From NCBI RefSeq assembly GCF_003991975.1, contig NZ_CP029822.1, positions 2,257,648-2,321,647 on the forward strand: 64,000 nucleotides of DNA, in the 5' to 3' direction. Below the pieces are notes generated by a model that was not told the origin of the DNA, searched no databases, and was given only the letters and a program-made list of their open reading frames with translations. The stretch comes from Entomomonas moraniae. GTDB taxonomy: Bacteria > Pseudomonadota > Gammaproteobacteria > Pseudomonadales > Pseudomonadaceae. Positions 56,601 to 64,000 of the stretch are shown piece by piece. A program made the position numbers and the translations under genes. Within the stretch, counting starts at the first letter, position 1; every line of letters starts with the position of its first letter.

Positions 56601-59600
56601 TTTAATGAATGCAATAAAAAATGCATCATTTAATACAACCATATTATCAATTATTGCTTGATATGCTTTTAATAGGGCATTGATTAATTTTACAATAGAT
56701 TCCAAACCTATCTTAATAGCCATTGGTAATATGGCATTTAACTCATGCTGCAACCCTTGTAGCTCAGCAAATTCTTGCCCTTTATTTTCCCACCACGCCT
56801 TTATATAGTCCTCTGCATCTAACAAAAGATCCACTTGTGTTAAAAGGTTGGCAATTGATTGAGCAGTTGATAACTCACTATCTTTATCTATGTCGGCAGT
56901 AACATTAAGCTCTAGCTGTGATAGTAAATCGTCTCGACGCAAGCGTATACGCTCTACTAAAGCTTCAGTGCCTTCAATTGGAGCTAAAGAATGAAGCTCT
57001 AATTGGTTAATTCCTTCATTTAATAATGAATATGCATCCTTTAACAACTCAAAATCTATCTTATCTATTCGCCATCCATTAATGCTACATTCTTTCAGAA
57101 ACGCTTCAAATGGCTTGGCAATATTGGCAATCAAGCCTAAGTTAGCCATCAATGAGCTGCCCTTGAGTGTATGCATAGCTCTTTGCAAGGAGTCTGTCAC
57201 CGTTTGTGGTAATGACTGCTCACACAGATAAATAAATGCCCTCAAGACTTGCATATGCACTCTAGCTTCTGCAACAAAAACATCGACTAGCTCTGTATCA
57301 AAGTCTTGCGAATCAGCCTCATATTTATCAATTTTTACTTCTGTGCTATCTATCTCTATAGGCACTTCGTTTATTTGTTCATTATTTTGTACAGTTTCAG
57401 TAATATCCGGTATTTCTTCGGTTAATACCTCTTCAGGAACAACCTCACTGTGCTCAACAGGTAAATCTTGTCCTGTAGCTAAGGCATTAGCCTCTTCCAT
57501 ATAATTGTTTACATCTTGACGCTCGTGCTGTTTACCTGCCGCATACTCTTTAACTAACTCAGGTAAAATATCTACGACCTTCTTTACTAATGCTAATAAA
57601 GAAGCAGAGGGAGAAATCGTATTATCTAAAACACGATTTAGCATATTTTCAATAGACCAACCAAGCTCACCAATAAAAACAGCTTTAACCATACGGCCGC
57701 TGCCCTTAATTGTATGAAATGCTCGGCGTACTTCTTTTAGAGCATTATTGTCATAAGTATTACCAGTCCATATAGGCAAGTGAATAGATAATGTTTCAAA
57801 AATCTCATCCATTTCCTCTGAGAAAATCTCAACCAATTCATCATCCACAATATTTTCATCATTCACATTAATAATGGGGGTGGCCACTTCTTGAGTGCTT
57901 GCTATAGGCTCATCGGCTTCAATAATGTCAAGCTCCTTACCAATATCCTCAGGTATTTTGTCGTTCTGGTTATTTTCTTTTATTGCATTTGAGGATATAA
58001 ATTCTGAAACTATAGTTTGACAATCATCAGGTAGAGAATAATTCAATGCCACTAAGTACTCTTTTGCAAAATCTAACACATTTCCGGCAGAAACTATCTG
58101 ATTTTTAATGAGACAATCCATGTAGTAATCAATGCTTGCAATGGCACCCACAACATGCTCAATGCTTTTATTATCTGGATACACAAAATCATTAATAAAA
58201 TGATCTTCTATATACTGCAAGCAACGAATAGCAACAGCAGCAGCCGTGTACTGAGAAAGAATCCCTAGCTTATGAACAGCATGAGTAAGTAAAACAGGAA
58301 CATCTGTAATACCACCTTCTTCTCCCTCACTATCAAAATAAAGGGATAGAATATCTTTAACCTTAACCAATTCATAGGCAACTTCTTTTATCGTAGTATC
58401 ACGTACAGTAGAGGTTTCATCATGAAGGAACTTATCAACTGCGACTACTATAGTCTTTTCTACATCAGCCAAAGACTTCTTCATATTTAATTGATGCTCT
58501 TGACTAAATTGGCCATCAGCTATAAGTGATCTTAATTCATTTTCTTGATTAATAATAGTTCTTTGCTCAGGTAACCCTAAGACTTCTAATGTATTAGAGA
58601 TTTTTTTAAACTTTTCTAGGACTTCTTCTAACTCAAACAATTGAGTAGTCGAATCTGTAAATAACTCTAATTTGCCTTGAATAAAATTAAAGTCTATTTT
58701 TAATGCTTGAGAAACTAGAGCAAAAGAAGGACGGCCTGTTTCTTCAAGACTAGTATGCTGGTTAATATCTGTGATACCAAACGTTGAGGTCGTTAACTGG
58801 AACTCTTTTTTTATCTTTTGAATTTCCGCTGAGTCACTTTCAACAGAAGACAATAAAAACAATAACTCTTTTAACAAGTCATCGGGTGCAGGAACATTCA
58901 TACCAGCCACACCCTTTTCTGTTAATAATTTTATTTGCAAGTCTATTTGCTTGAGTAATAATTTAGTATCCAGACTATTAGGAATACTTTTTTCATTAAT
59001 AGCAATCACAAATGCCTGTGCTGCTTGCCAAAACTTAGAAATAACCGTTGTTTTACATAAGCGACCAAGATAATTAAAAATTTTAATTAAATGATCCACT
59101 GCAACCTCAAAATTTCGATTCTGGATCAAATCAATTAATGATAATTGTAGTGATTGACGTAACTTACGTAATAAATTGGTTAGCCCTTCTGTATTAATTT
59201 CCTTTAACTCTTCATCGGTTAAAGATGATGAAGGTCCATAGTACTTTGGAGAAAATAACTCAATTTCCGATAGAGAATTCGCTTTATAACACTCTCGCAT
59301 TTGATTAATTAGAGGTAATAAAGCAATGGGGATATCTTGACCTTCTGTTTGAATAATGTCTAAATAAGAAGGCATTTGCAATACAGCCTGAATCAATATT
59401 TGCAAGCTGTTGTTAAAATCTTCTACACTCCTTTGTAGTATCTCACCGGATAGCAGCTTCATTTCCTCTGCAAATAATGTAGCGCCAGGGAATCCAACCA
59501 TTTGTAAAGCACCACTCACTTGATGCAATAACTCATGACAAATAGTTAACTTCTCAGTGATATCATTTTCATCAAGGGAGTTAGCATTATCAACTAGCTG

Positions 59601-59705
59601 TTTGAGAGTTTGTTGTGCATGCTCTAAGTTACTAACAATTTCTGCTTTTACCCAACTAAGAGCAACATAATCATGGCCATCATCTGCCATTTTACTCATA
59701 ACCAT
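53652..59705 (-). CDS. chpA: ChpA hybrid histidine kinase of the Pil-Chp system
   Basis: A CheA-type hybrid of about 2017 residues (ChpA of P. aeruginosa is near 2470). A degenerate HPt-like region with HELLHQVSGAL is near residue 60. Three clear HPt domains have phospho-His motifs FHTIKGSGRM (about 669), MHTLKGSSLM (about 850) and LHTLKGGARM (about 1160). Then come the dimerisation region ELLDNLVNLAGE (about 1405), the HATPase with NSLDHGIEKRE (about 1594), a CheW domain (about 1740-1870), and a C-terminal receiver (VVDDS near 1900, phospho-Asp in LLDIEMP near 1943). It phosphorylates PilG and PilH. Starts at 59705, 59699 and 59690 are all possible. It follows pilJ directly; pilK is absent. 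Confidence 0.93.
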   Translation of the reverse strand: MVMSKMADDGHDYVALSWVKAEIVSNLEHAQQTLKQLVDNANSLDENDITEKLTICHELLHQVSGALQMVGFPGATLFAEEMKLLSGEILQRSVEDFNNSLQILIQAVLQMPSYLDIIQTEGQDIPIALLPLINQMRECYKANSLSEIELFSPKYYGPSSSLTDEELKEINTEGLTNLLRKLRQSLQLSLIDLIQNRNFEVAVDHLIKIFNYLGRLCKTTVISKFWQAAQAFVIAINEKSIPNSLDTKLLLKQIDLQIKLLTEKGVAGMNVPAPDDLLKELLFLLSSVESDSAEIQKIKKEFQLTTSTFGITDINQHTSLEETGRPSFALVSQALKIDFNFIQGKLELFTDSTTQLFELEEVLEKFKKISNTLEVLGLPEQRTIINQENELRSLIADGQFSQEHQLNMKKSLADVEKTIVVAVDKFLHDETSTVRDTTIKEVAYELVKVKDILSLYFDSEGEEGGITDVPVLLTHAVHKLGILSQYTAAAVAIRCLQYIEDHFINDFVYPDNKSIEHVVGAIASIDYYMDCLIKNQIVSAGNVLDFAKEYLVALNYSLPDDCQTIVSEFISSNAIKENNQNDKIPEDIGKELDIIEADEPIASTQEVATPIINVNDENIVDDELVEIFSEEMDEIFETLSIHLPIWTGNTYDNNALKEVRRAFHTIKGSGRMVKAVFIGELGWSIENMLNRVLDNTISPSASLLALVKKVVDILPELVKEYAAGKQHERQDVNNYMEEANALATGQDLPVEHSEVVPEEVLTEEIPDITETVQNNEQINEVPIEIDSTEVKIDKYEADSQDFDTELVDVFVAEARVHMQVLRAFIYLCEQSLPQTVTDSLQRAMHTLKGSSLMANLGLIANIAKPFEAFLKECSINGWRIDKIDFELLKDAYSLLNEGINQLELHSLAPIEGTEALVERIRLRRDDLLSQLELNVTADIDKDSELSTAQSIANLLTQVDLLLDAEDYIKAWWENKGQEFAELQGLQHELNAILPMAIKIGLESIVKLINALLKAYQAIIDNMVVLNDAFFIAFIKTHQVLLNCIDQLAAAQSISDHNAEIMELEKALVMLDKHHEVASAVTKNLVHDDLIQEDTLVLGAPAPKGPIIQSDHIDADMAEIFLEEADDILEQARNDLDDWIKDQKADALKDLQRQLHTLKGGARMCGAVGLGDIAHGLEFIYEGLLNGRYSYSADLVELLNKAHDSLQLDIDTLHDKNVLLNNPALLNAIQVFRKEGRVILDDFSTPDVDVSPTSVIEDTKAIELVADKDNTAKVDVENTNTAVGLALVKDEENYPNPIESSGVEDSIVTDLGVTDDAINAPEIEETLENKISILPEKELSTEVPVTETQPPTAANSIAKEAFTLSDGKAVFKLLEVTKLPVLERVDRETNKEVTEQVKVSAELLDNLVNLAGETSIYRGRIEQQNSDLASVLLEMESTVDRVRDQLRRLDIETQSQIISRHQTETVLDYADFDPLEMDQYSQLQQLSRSLFETASDLFDLKDTLKRRNHDISGLLQQQARINTELQEGLMHTRMVPLDRIAPRLRRLVRQVSSELGKDVDLVIGNTAGEMDRGVIDAIIAPLEHMIRNSLDHGIEKREIRVAAGKPERGTITLDLIREGGEMVLRLKDDGAGISIAVVKEKAISKGLMEADEVLSDKEILQFILEAGFSTAKKITQISGRGVGLDVVVNAVKQLGGALTLDAEEGKGTTFSIRLPINLSVSRALMARVGEENYAIPMSSVEGVTYISAELQKEFYQFGAAELEYGNESYRVKYLGELLGNRVTTQPQHIIEERAPVLLVRSGDYYMALRVDELLPSSEVVVKSLGIQFLSVPAISGATILGDGNVIIILDLSALVRSYFTSQHQAKMAEDRRVAHSEVELAPELFSRPPLVMVVDDSVTVRKVTTRLLERQGMEVVTARDGLDAVTQLDERIPDIMLLDIEMPRMDGFEVATRVRHDARTKHLPIIMITSRSGDKHRERALGIGVNEYMSKPFMDARLIKTISDLLPAFQVNLLESSS

Positions 59706-59786
59706 AAGTGTTGCCCCCAAAACAAGCCTCTTTTAGTAACTGACTAAATATAAACTTTAACATAGTATTTTTGAAAAAAAAGTCAA

Positions 59787-61772
59787 TCAATTATTTGGTA
59801 ACTTGAATCCCTCTACAGACTGTTGCATATCTCTTGCCATGGTAGTTAACTTACCGACAGTCATTGCTGTCTCTGTACTACCTGCGGATGTTTGCGAAGT
59901 AATTTCTTGAATAACATCCATCGTTTTCGAAATATGCGCAGCCGTTGAGGCTTGCTGTCTAGCTGCACTAGAAATGCTTTGAATCAAACGTGCTAATGCT
60001 TGTGATACCGTTTCAATTTCTTCAAGTGCAATACCTGCATTTTCTGCCAGTTTTGCCCCTCGAACAACTTCAGAAGTTGTTTGTTCCATTGAGATTACAG
60101 CCTCATTGGTATCATTCTGAATTGCTTTAACAAGCGTTTCAATTTGCTTTGTCGCAGCAGAAGACCTTTCAGCTAATCGCTGAACCTCATCCGCAACCAC
60201 AGCGAAACCACGCCCAGCATCCCCTGCCATCGATGCTTGGATAGCAGCATTAAGTGCAAGAATATTTGTCTGCTCCGCAATATCATCAATCAACCCAACA
60301 ATATCACCAATTTCTTGAGAAGACTCACCTAAACGCTTAATACGTTTAGAAGTATCTTGAATCTGTTCACGAATAGTATCCATCCCTGAGATTGTATTAT
60401 GCACAATCTTGTTACCATTATGTGCAATTTCTACTGATCGTTTGGCCACTGTTTCTGATTCAAGTGCAGTTTCTGATACTTTATCAATAGAGCTAGCCAT
60501 TTCACTAATTGCAACGGATACTCCAGCAATTTCACCCGCCTGATGCTCTGCGGCCTCAGCAAGATTCATCGCCAATGCCTGACTACTTTCAGCAGTGACA
60601 GATACTTGCCCTGAAGCCTGATTAATTGTTTGTACAAGGTCACGTAGTTGCTCAACAGAATAATTAATTGAGTCTGCAATAGCCCCTGTGAAAGCTTCAG
60701 ATACAGTAGCACTTACTGTTAAATCACCATCAGCCAAATCACCGATTTCATCCAACAACTGTAAAATAGCTTCTTGGTTCACTGAGTTTTCTTTAGCCGT
60801 TTCTTGCAAACGTTTACGTGTTGTTTTTTCAGCTAATAGTGCAATACTAATAACAACTAAAATAATTAAGATAACTATAATATAATTAAGAATTGAACTT
60901 GTACCAAGTGCTGAAGTTTGACGCTCAAGATTAAGCGCTAAGTCTGATGATGTATCTAATAATATTCTTGTATTACTAGAAATAGACTTATCCAACCCTT
61001 GTAATGCTGTCACATCACTGGCATTGTCTGCAATTATTTTGATATTAGAAGCTAATTGATTTTGTGACTCTGTCGCAGCCAATAAAACTCTTTGGGCACT
61101 CGCAGGCAATACACCACTCTGCTTTAGCATATCAAATATGCTATTTAGCTCTTTCATCTTTACATTTAATGAATTGCTTAAGTTTTTTGTTGAGGCAAAA
61201 TTCGTCAATAATTCATTTAAATCGTATTGTATAGTTTCTAAAAGAATAGACTCTTGTTGTAGTTGATTGATCAATCGAATATCGCTTTGCTCTTCTTTTA
61301 GCTTAAGAAGTGTATTTTGATTAGCATTACGTAAATTACTGACTAGCTTTAAAGCAGTTTCAACAGCCGTGTGCATATCTATCAATGCATTCTTTCTCAT
61401 TAATAAGTCATTGATATTTGACTTTAATTTAATCCAAGTAGTCTCTAAAGTTTTAGACTGGCTTTCATCTAAATAATTTATTAGGCTATTTAATTCTGTA
61501 TCAAATTTAGCTCTACTTGCTGTCAATGAAGCAAAACTTTGCTGTTCGCCACTAAGTGCTTTTAACGACTCTACTGCAATAATTTGTGAGAAGACTCTTA
61601 AATCATTAGCATTCTTCACATATCCTCTATCATCTGAAGTTTTCTTCCCAAGATAGAAAAGGTTTACTATCAGTGCAGCAATTAATACAACCAATAAAAT
61701 AACCAGTAACACTTGCAAAAAATTATTCTTTTTTTGCCTAGATGATAAACCAGCAGTTTTTTCTTTACTCAT
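59787..61772 (-). CDS. pilJ: type IV pilus chemoreceptor PilJ
   Basis: The 661-residue methyl-accepting chemotaxis protein has TM1 at about 18-40 ([19 protein letters not shown]), a periplasmic PilJ domain (about 45-290), TM2 at about 292-310, a HAMP linker and a cytosolic signalling hairpin. The conserved tip includes [20 protein letters not shown] and [10 protein letters not shown] near 525. PilJ senses surface contact and pilin and signals to ChpA through PilI. It lies between pilI (92 bp) and chpA (81 bp before the chosen start, with no pilK). Confidence 0.94.
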   Translation of the reverse strand: MSKEKTAGLSSRQKKNNFLQVLLVILLVVLIAALIVNLFYLGKKTSDDRGYVKNANDLRVFSQIIAVESLKALSGEQQSFASLTASRAKFDTELNSLINYLDESQSKTLETTWIKLKSNINDLLMRKNALIDMHTAVETALKLVSNLRNANQNTLLKLKEEQSDIRLINQLQQESILLETIQYDLNELLTNFASTKNLSNSLNVKMKELNSIFDMLKQSGVLPASAQRVLLAATESQNQLASNIKIIADNASDVTALQGLDKSISSNTRILLDTSSDLALNLERQTSALGTSSILNYIIVILIILVVISIALLAEKTTRKRLQETAKENSVNQEAILQLLDEIGDLADGDLTVSATVSEAFTGAIADSINYSVEQLRDLVQTINQASGQVSVTAESSQALAMNLAEAAEHQAGEIAGVSVAISEMASSIDKVSETALESETVAKRSVEIAHNGNKIVHNTISGMDTIREQIQDTSKRIKRLGESSQEIGDIVGLIDDIAEQTNILALNAAIQASMAGDAGRGFAVVADEVQRLAERSSAATKQIETLVKAIQNDTNEAVISMEQTTSEVVRGAKLAENAGIALEEIETVSQALARLIQSISSAARQQASTAAHISKTMDVIQEITSQTSAGSTETAMTVGKLTTMARDMQQSVEGFKLPNN

Positions 61773-61864
61773 ACTACTTATGCCTCTTAGAGAACTGTTT
61801 TTAATGCCTTTGGGCTTAAATATTATTAAGTCTTAGTTTAAAGCTACAATCTACTAACCCTAAA

Positions 61865-62419
61865 CTATTGTCCTATTGCTAGAAACTGAGAACTTGCCAT
61901 AAAGGATTTTGCATCAAAAACTAACCAATTTTGCTGCCCGCCTTGATACACACCCGAAACAAAAGGTAATAATAACTCCGGTACATCAACAGTTTTTGTT
62001 GATAAAATACTATCCATAGAAAAATGTTGCATTCCATATACAGCATCAACTAAAAAACCAACATACCCCTCATCCGGAGATTTCACAGCCATAACACGAT
62101 GTTGCTTACGAGAGGTTCCTGAAGTCATACCAAATAGCTTATTTAAATCCATCACTGGTAAAAGATGGCCACGCATATTAGCCACGCCTTTTAACCAAGG
62201 CTTTACAATAGGTATATAAGTATAACTTGGCTCAAGAATAATTTCTTCCAAATGATCAATACCAATGACAAAATAATGGTTATCTAACTGAAAACCGATA
62301 CCTGTCCAGGTCTTAGATTGCAATACCTTTTGCTCTGGTAAATTATCACCAACGCTTCGATAAAGCTGATCAATATTTAATAACAACTCAAATGGGCTGC
62401 TTTTCTTTGGCATCCCCAT
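61865..62419 (-). CDS. pilI: CheW-like adaptor PilI
   Basis: The 184-residue cytosolic adaptor has the CheW fold (GIGFQLDNHYFVIGIDHLEE at the first strand, VKPWLKGVANMRGHLLPVMDL near 92, VGFLVDAVYGMQ near 130). It couples PilJ to ChpA. Two further in-frame ATGs exist; 62419 is six bases from AGGGAG and is preferred over 62425. It lies between pilH (18 bp) and pilJ in the usual order. Confidence 0.94.
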   Translation of the reverse strand: MGMPKKSSPFELLLNIDQLYRSVGDNLPEQKVLQSKTWTGIGFQLDNHYFVIGIDHLEEIILEPSYTYIPIVKPWLKGVANMRGHLLPVMDLNKLFGMTSGTSRKQHRVMAVKSPDEGYVGFLVDAVYGMQHFSMDSILSTKTVDVPELLLPFVSGVYQGGQQNWLVFDAKSFMASSQFLAIGQ

Positions 62420-62437
62420 AATCATCTCCCTATAGAA

Positions 62438-62803
62438 TCACCCTGCTAATACAGCGTTTACAGTAGACAGCAGCGTGTCCTCATCAATTGGTTTGGTCAA
62501 ATAATCGCGCGCCCCTTGCCGACGCCCCCAAACCTTATCGGTCTCCTGATCTTTAGCAGTTACAATAATAACCGGAATACCTTTTGTTTCCTCACACTTT
62601 GTTAATTGGCGTGTTGCTTGGAAACCATTAAAACCAGGCATCACAATATCCATTAAAATAAGATCGGGGGTTTCTTTACGAGCTATTGCTATGCCATCTG
62701 CACCATTTTCAGCACCAATAACGACATGACCATATTTTTGTAGCATAGCCGTCAACTTATAAACTTCTGTAGGGGAATCGTCTACAACTAAAATTCGAGC
62801 CAT
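62438..62803 (-). CDS. pilH: response regulator PilH
   Basis: This 121-residue single-domain receiver has the phospho-Asp in LILMDIVMP (about residue 50), the VVDDSP acidic patch at about 6-11, and Lys in LTKPI near 101. PilH works with PilG in P. aeruginosa to set pilus retraction direction. ATG 62803 is preferred over an upstream in-frame start at 62815, as GTGAG precedes it. It follows pilG with about 42 bp between. Confidence 0.94.
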   Translation of the reverse strand: MARILVVDDSPTEVYKLTAMLQKYGHVVIGAENGADGIAIARKETPDLILMDIVMPGFNGFQATRQLTKCEETKGIPVIIVTAKDQETDKVWGRRQGARDYLTKPIDEDTLLSTVNAVLAG

Positions 62804-62845
62804 TTTACTCACCACTAAAGTTAACTTAAAATATTTGCCATGGGT

Positions 62846-63250
62846 TTACTCTGCACTATCCTGAGGTACAAAATCAGGAACATGCGTTTTGATTGCTCCC
62901 AAGAGCTCATCTTTACTAAAAGGTTTTGTCAGGTATTGATCAGACCCAACAATTCGTCCTTTAGCTCTATCAAACAGGCCATCTTTAGACGACAACATAA
63001 TCACAGGCGTTAATTTAAACAAGCTATTATTTTTTATAAGGGCACAGGTCTGATATCCATCTAAACGAGGCATCATAATATCTACAAAGATAATATTGGG
63101 TTGATTATCTGCTATTTTAGCAAGGGCATCAAAACCATCTACGGCAGTGAACACCTCGCATCCTGCTTTTTTCAATAGGGTTTCGGCTGTTCGACGAATA
63201 GTTTTAGAGTCATCGATTACCATTACTTTCAATTTTTCACCTTGTCCCAT
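62846..63250 (-). CDS. pilG: response regulator PilG
   Basis: This 134-residue receiver is the first gene of the operon pilG-pilH-pilI-pilJ-chpA-chpC. VIDDSKTIRRTAETLLKKAGC is near 11-31, the phospho-Asp is in IFVDIMMPRLDGYQ near 55, and Lys is in LTKPFSKDE near 108. In P. aeruginosa PilG promotes pilus extension and cAMP production. ATG 63250 follows GGGAAAAG. It diverges from gshB with 194 bp between the two starts. Confidence 0.95.
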   Translation of the reverse strand: MGQGEKLKVMVIDDSKTIRRTAETLLKKAGCEVFTAVDGFDALAKIADNQPNIIFVDIMMPRLDGYQTCALIKNNSLFKLTPVIMLSSKDGLFDRAKGRIVGSDQYLTKPFSKDELLGAIKTHVPDFVPQDSAE

Positions 63251-63444
63251 CTTTTCCCGCCATTATTTGAAACAAAAATTATATATAATTTAATACAATA
63301 TACGTACAAATTTAAAGAAGAATGTAAATCACATGCCTGTTTTATCCTTTATAATATATCATACTATACAATATGTTAATTTATTTTATAATTATTCACT
63401 TACATCGGCCAACAGATCACTAAATTAATTTGAGAGATTATACC

Positions 63445-64000
63445 ATGCCCATCACCCTTGGAATTGTAATGGATCCTATCAGCCAAATCCATTTCAAAAA
63501 AGATAGCTCACTGGCTATGCTCTGGGCTGCAAACGATAGAAACCACAAAATCTTTTACATGCAACAAGAAGACCTTTATCTTTTAGAAGGCAAAGCACGT
63601 GCAAAAGCACGGCCTTTAAAAGTTTATAAGGATGAAAAACATTTTTTTGATTTAGGTGATGAAATAGATATTTCATTATCTGAGCTCAATGTTATCCTAA
63701 TGCGTAAAGATCCTCCGTTTAACAGCGAATTTTTATACACAACTTATTTACTAGAAAAAGCTGAGCAAGAAGGCGTTCTTATTGTTAATAAACCTGAAGA
63801 ACTACGCAACTGCAATGAAAAACTATTTGCCACCAACTTTGCAGAGTTCATGGTACCCACTTTAGTAAGCCGTCGCACAGATATACTCAGAAATTTCATA
63901 CGAGAACAAGGTGATGCTATACTAAAGCCATTAGATGAGATGGGAGGTGCTTCTATTTTCCGTCATAGAGAAGGCGACCCTAATCTGTCAGTGATTATTG
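63445..64000 (+). CDS. gshB: glutathione synthetase, 5' part
   Basis: The frame is open from ATG 63445 to the window end, about 185 codons of an expected 315 or so. The N-terminus ITLGIVMDPISQIHFKKDSS is the GshB start, followed by MRKDPPFNSEFLYTTYLLE and the beginning of the ATP-grasp domain (KPLDEMGGASIF). It makes glutathione from gamma-glutamylcysteine and glycine. It is incomplete only because of the window boundary. gshB next to pilG is the order I recall from Pseudomonas. GAGAGATTATACC supplies the ribosome site. Confidence 0.94.
   Translation, partial: MPITLGIVMDPISQIHFKKDSSLAMLWAANDRNHKIFYMQQEDLYLLEGKARAKARPLKVYKDEKHFFDLGDEIDISLSELNVILMRKDPPFNSEFLYTTYLLEKAEQEGVLIVNKPEELRNCNEKLFATNFAEFMVPTLVSRRTDILRNFIREQGDAILKPLDEMGGASIFRHREGDPNLSVII

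Noticed and set aside
1-64000. CRISPR arrays, insertion sequences, prophage genes, tRNA or rRNA genes
   Set aside because: Intergenic stretches were read for regular repeats, transposase frames and tRNA-like folds; none was supported.

Overview
The window reads as a chromosomal segment of an AT-rich gammaproteobacterium of the Pseudomonadales. Several gene blocks keep the order I remember from Pseudomonas: miaB-phoH-ybeY-corC-lnt, purM-purN-DUF3108 divergent from a DUF2066 gene, an aspA/LysR divergent pair, zur-znuCB divergent from znuA, and gshB divergent from pilG-pilH-pilI-pilJ-chpA-chpC. The low GC, the many unlinked blocks and the reduced Pil-Chp locus suggest a streamlined, perhaps host-associated relative such as Entomomonas. 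That assignment is inference and no search was run. I see no tRNA, rRNA, insertion sequence, prophage or CRISPR array.

Layout. 0.2-6.4 kb: hrpA helicase, a DAHP synthase, a small GNAT protein and a DJ-1/PfpI protein. 6.6-8.2 kb: a small accessory patch with a secreted unknown protein, a DUF4375 (DMP19-like) protein and a Sel1-repeat gene broken by one in-frame UAG. 8.2-12.6 kb: a glycosyltransferase-like gene, argH, an Rrf2 regulator next to azoR, and ssb. 12.7-17.6 kb (mostly minus): rnfH-ratA, an AroP-type permease, a small lipoprotein, DUF3108-purN-purM. 17.9-24.2 kb: DUF2066 gene, then lnt-corC-ybeY-phoH-miaB. 24.3-30.7 kb: mdtJI, trxA, DUF1820, a Sel1 protein, LysR/aspA, phnA, panC. 30.7-33.8 kb: zinc uptake with a Zur box. 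33.8-37.7 kb: MFS exporter with divergent TetR gene, SulP permease. 37.9-44.1 kb: a classical autotransporter and two tandem DUF4139 (MuiA-type) genes. 44.2-53.1 kb: valS, OPT transporter, an orphan CadR-like MerR gene, and an amino-acid ABC transporter with two tandem binding proteins. 53.2-63.3 kb: the Pil-Chp twitching chemosensory operon. 63.4 kb to the end: the 5' part of gshB.

How they work together. Most genes are housekeeping. The unusual material is: the nonsense-interrupted Sel1 gene; the tandem DUF4139 pair with a large 3' hairpin; a Pil-Chp system with no pilK (methyltransferase) or chpB (methylesterase) gene and a shortened ChpA; a CadR-like regulator 12 bp downstream of an amino-acid importer gene and without a metal exporter; and a set of palindromes and intercistronic hairpins in the duplicated binding-protein operon. 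I did not find a clearly new multi-gene defence or mobile system. The best candidates for something undescribed are the 6.6-8.2 kb patch and the DUF4139 pair.
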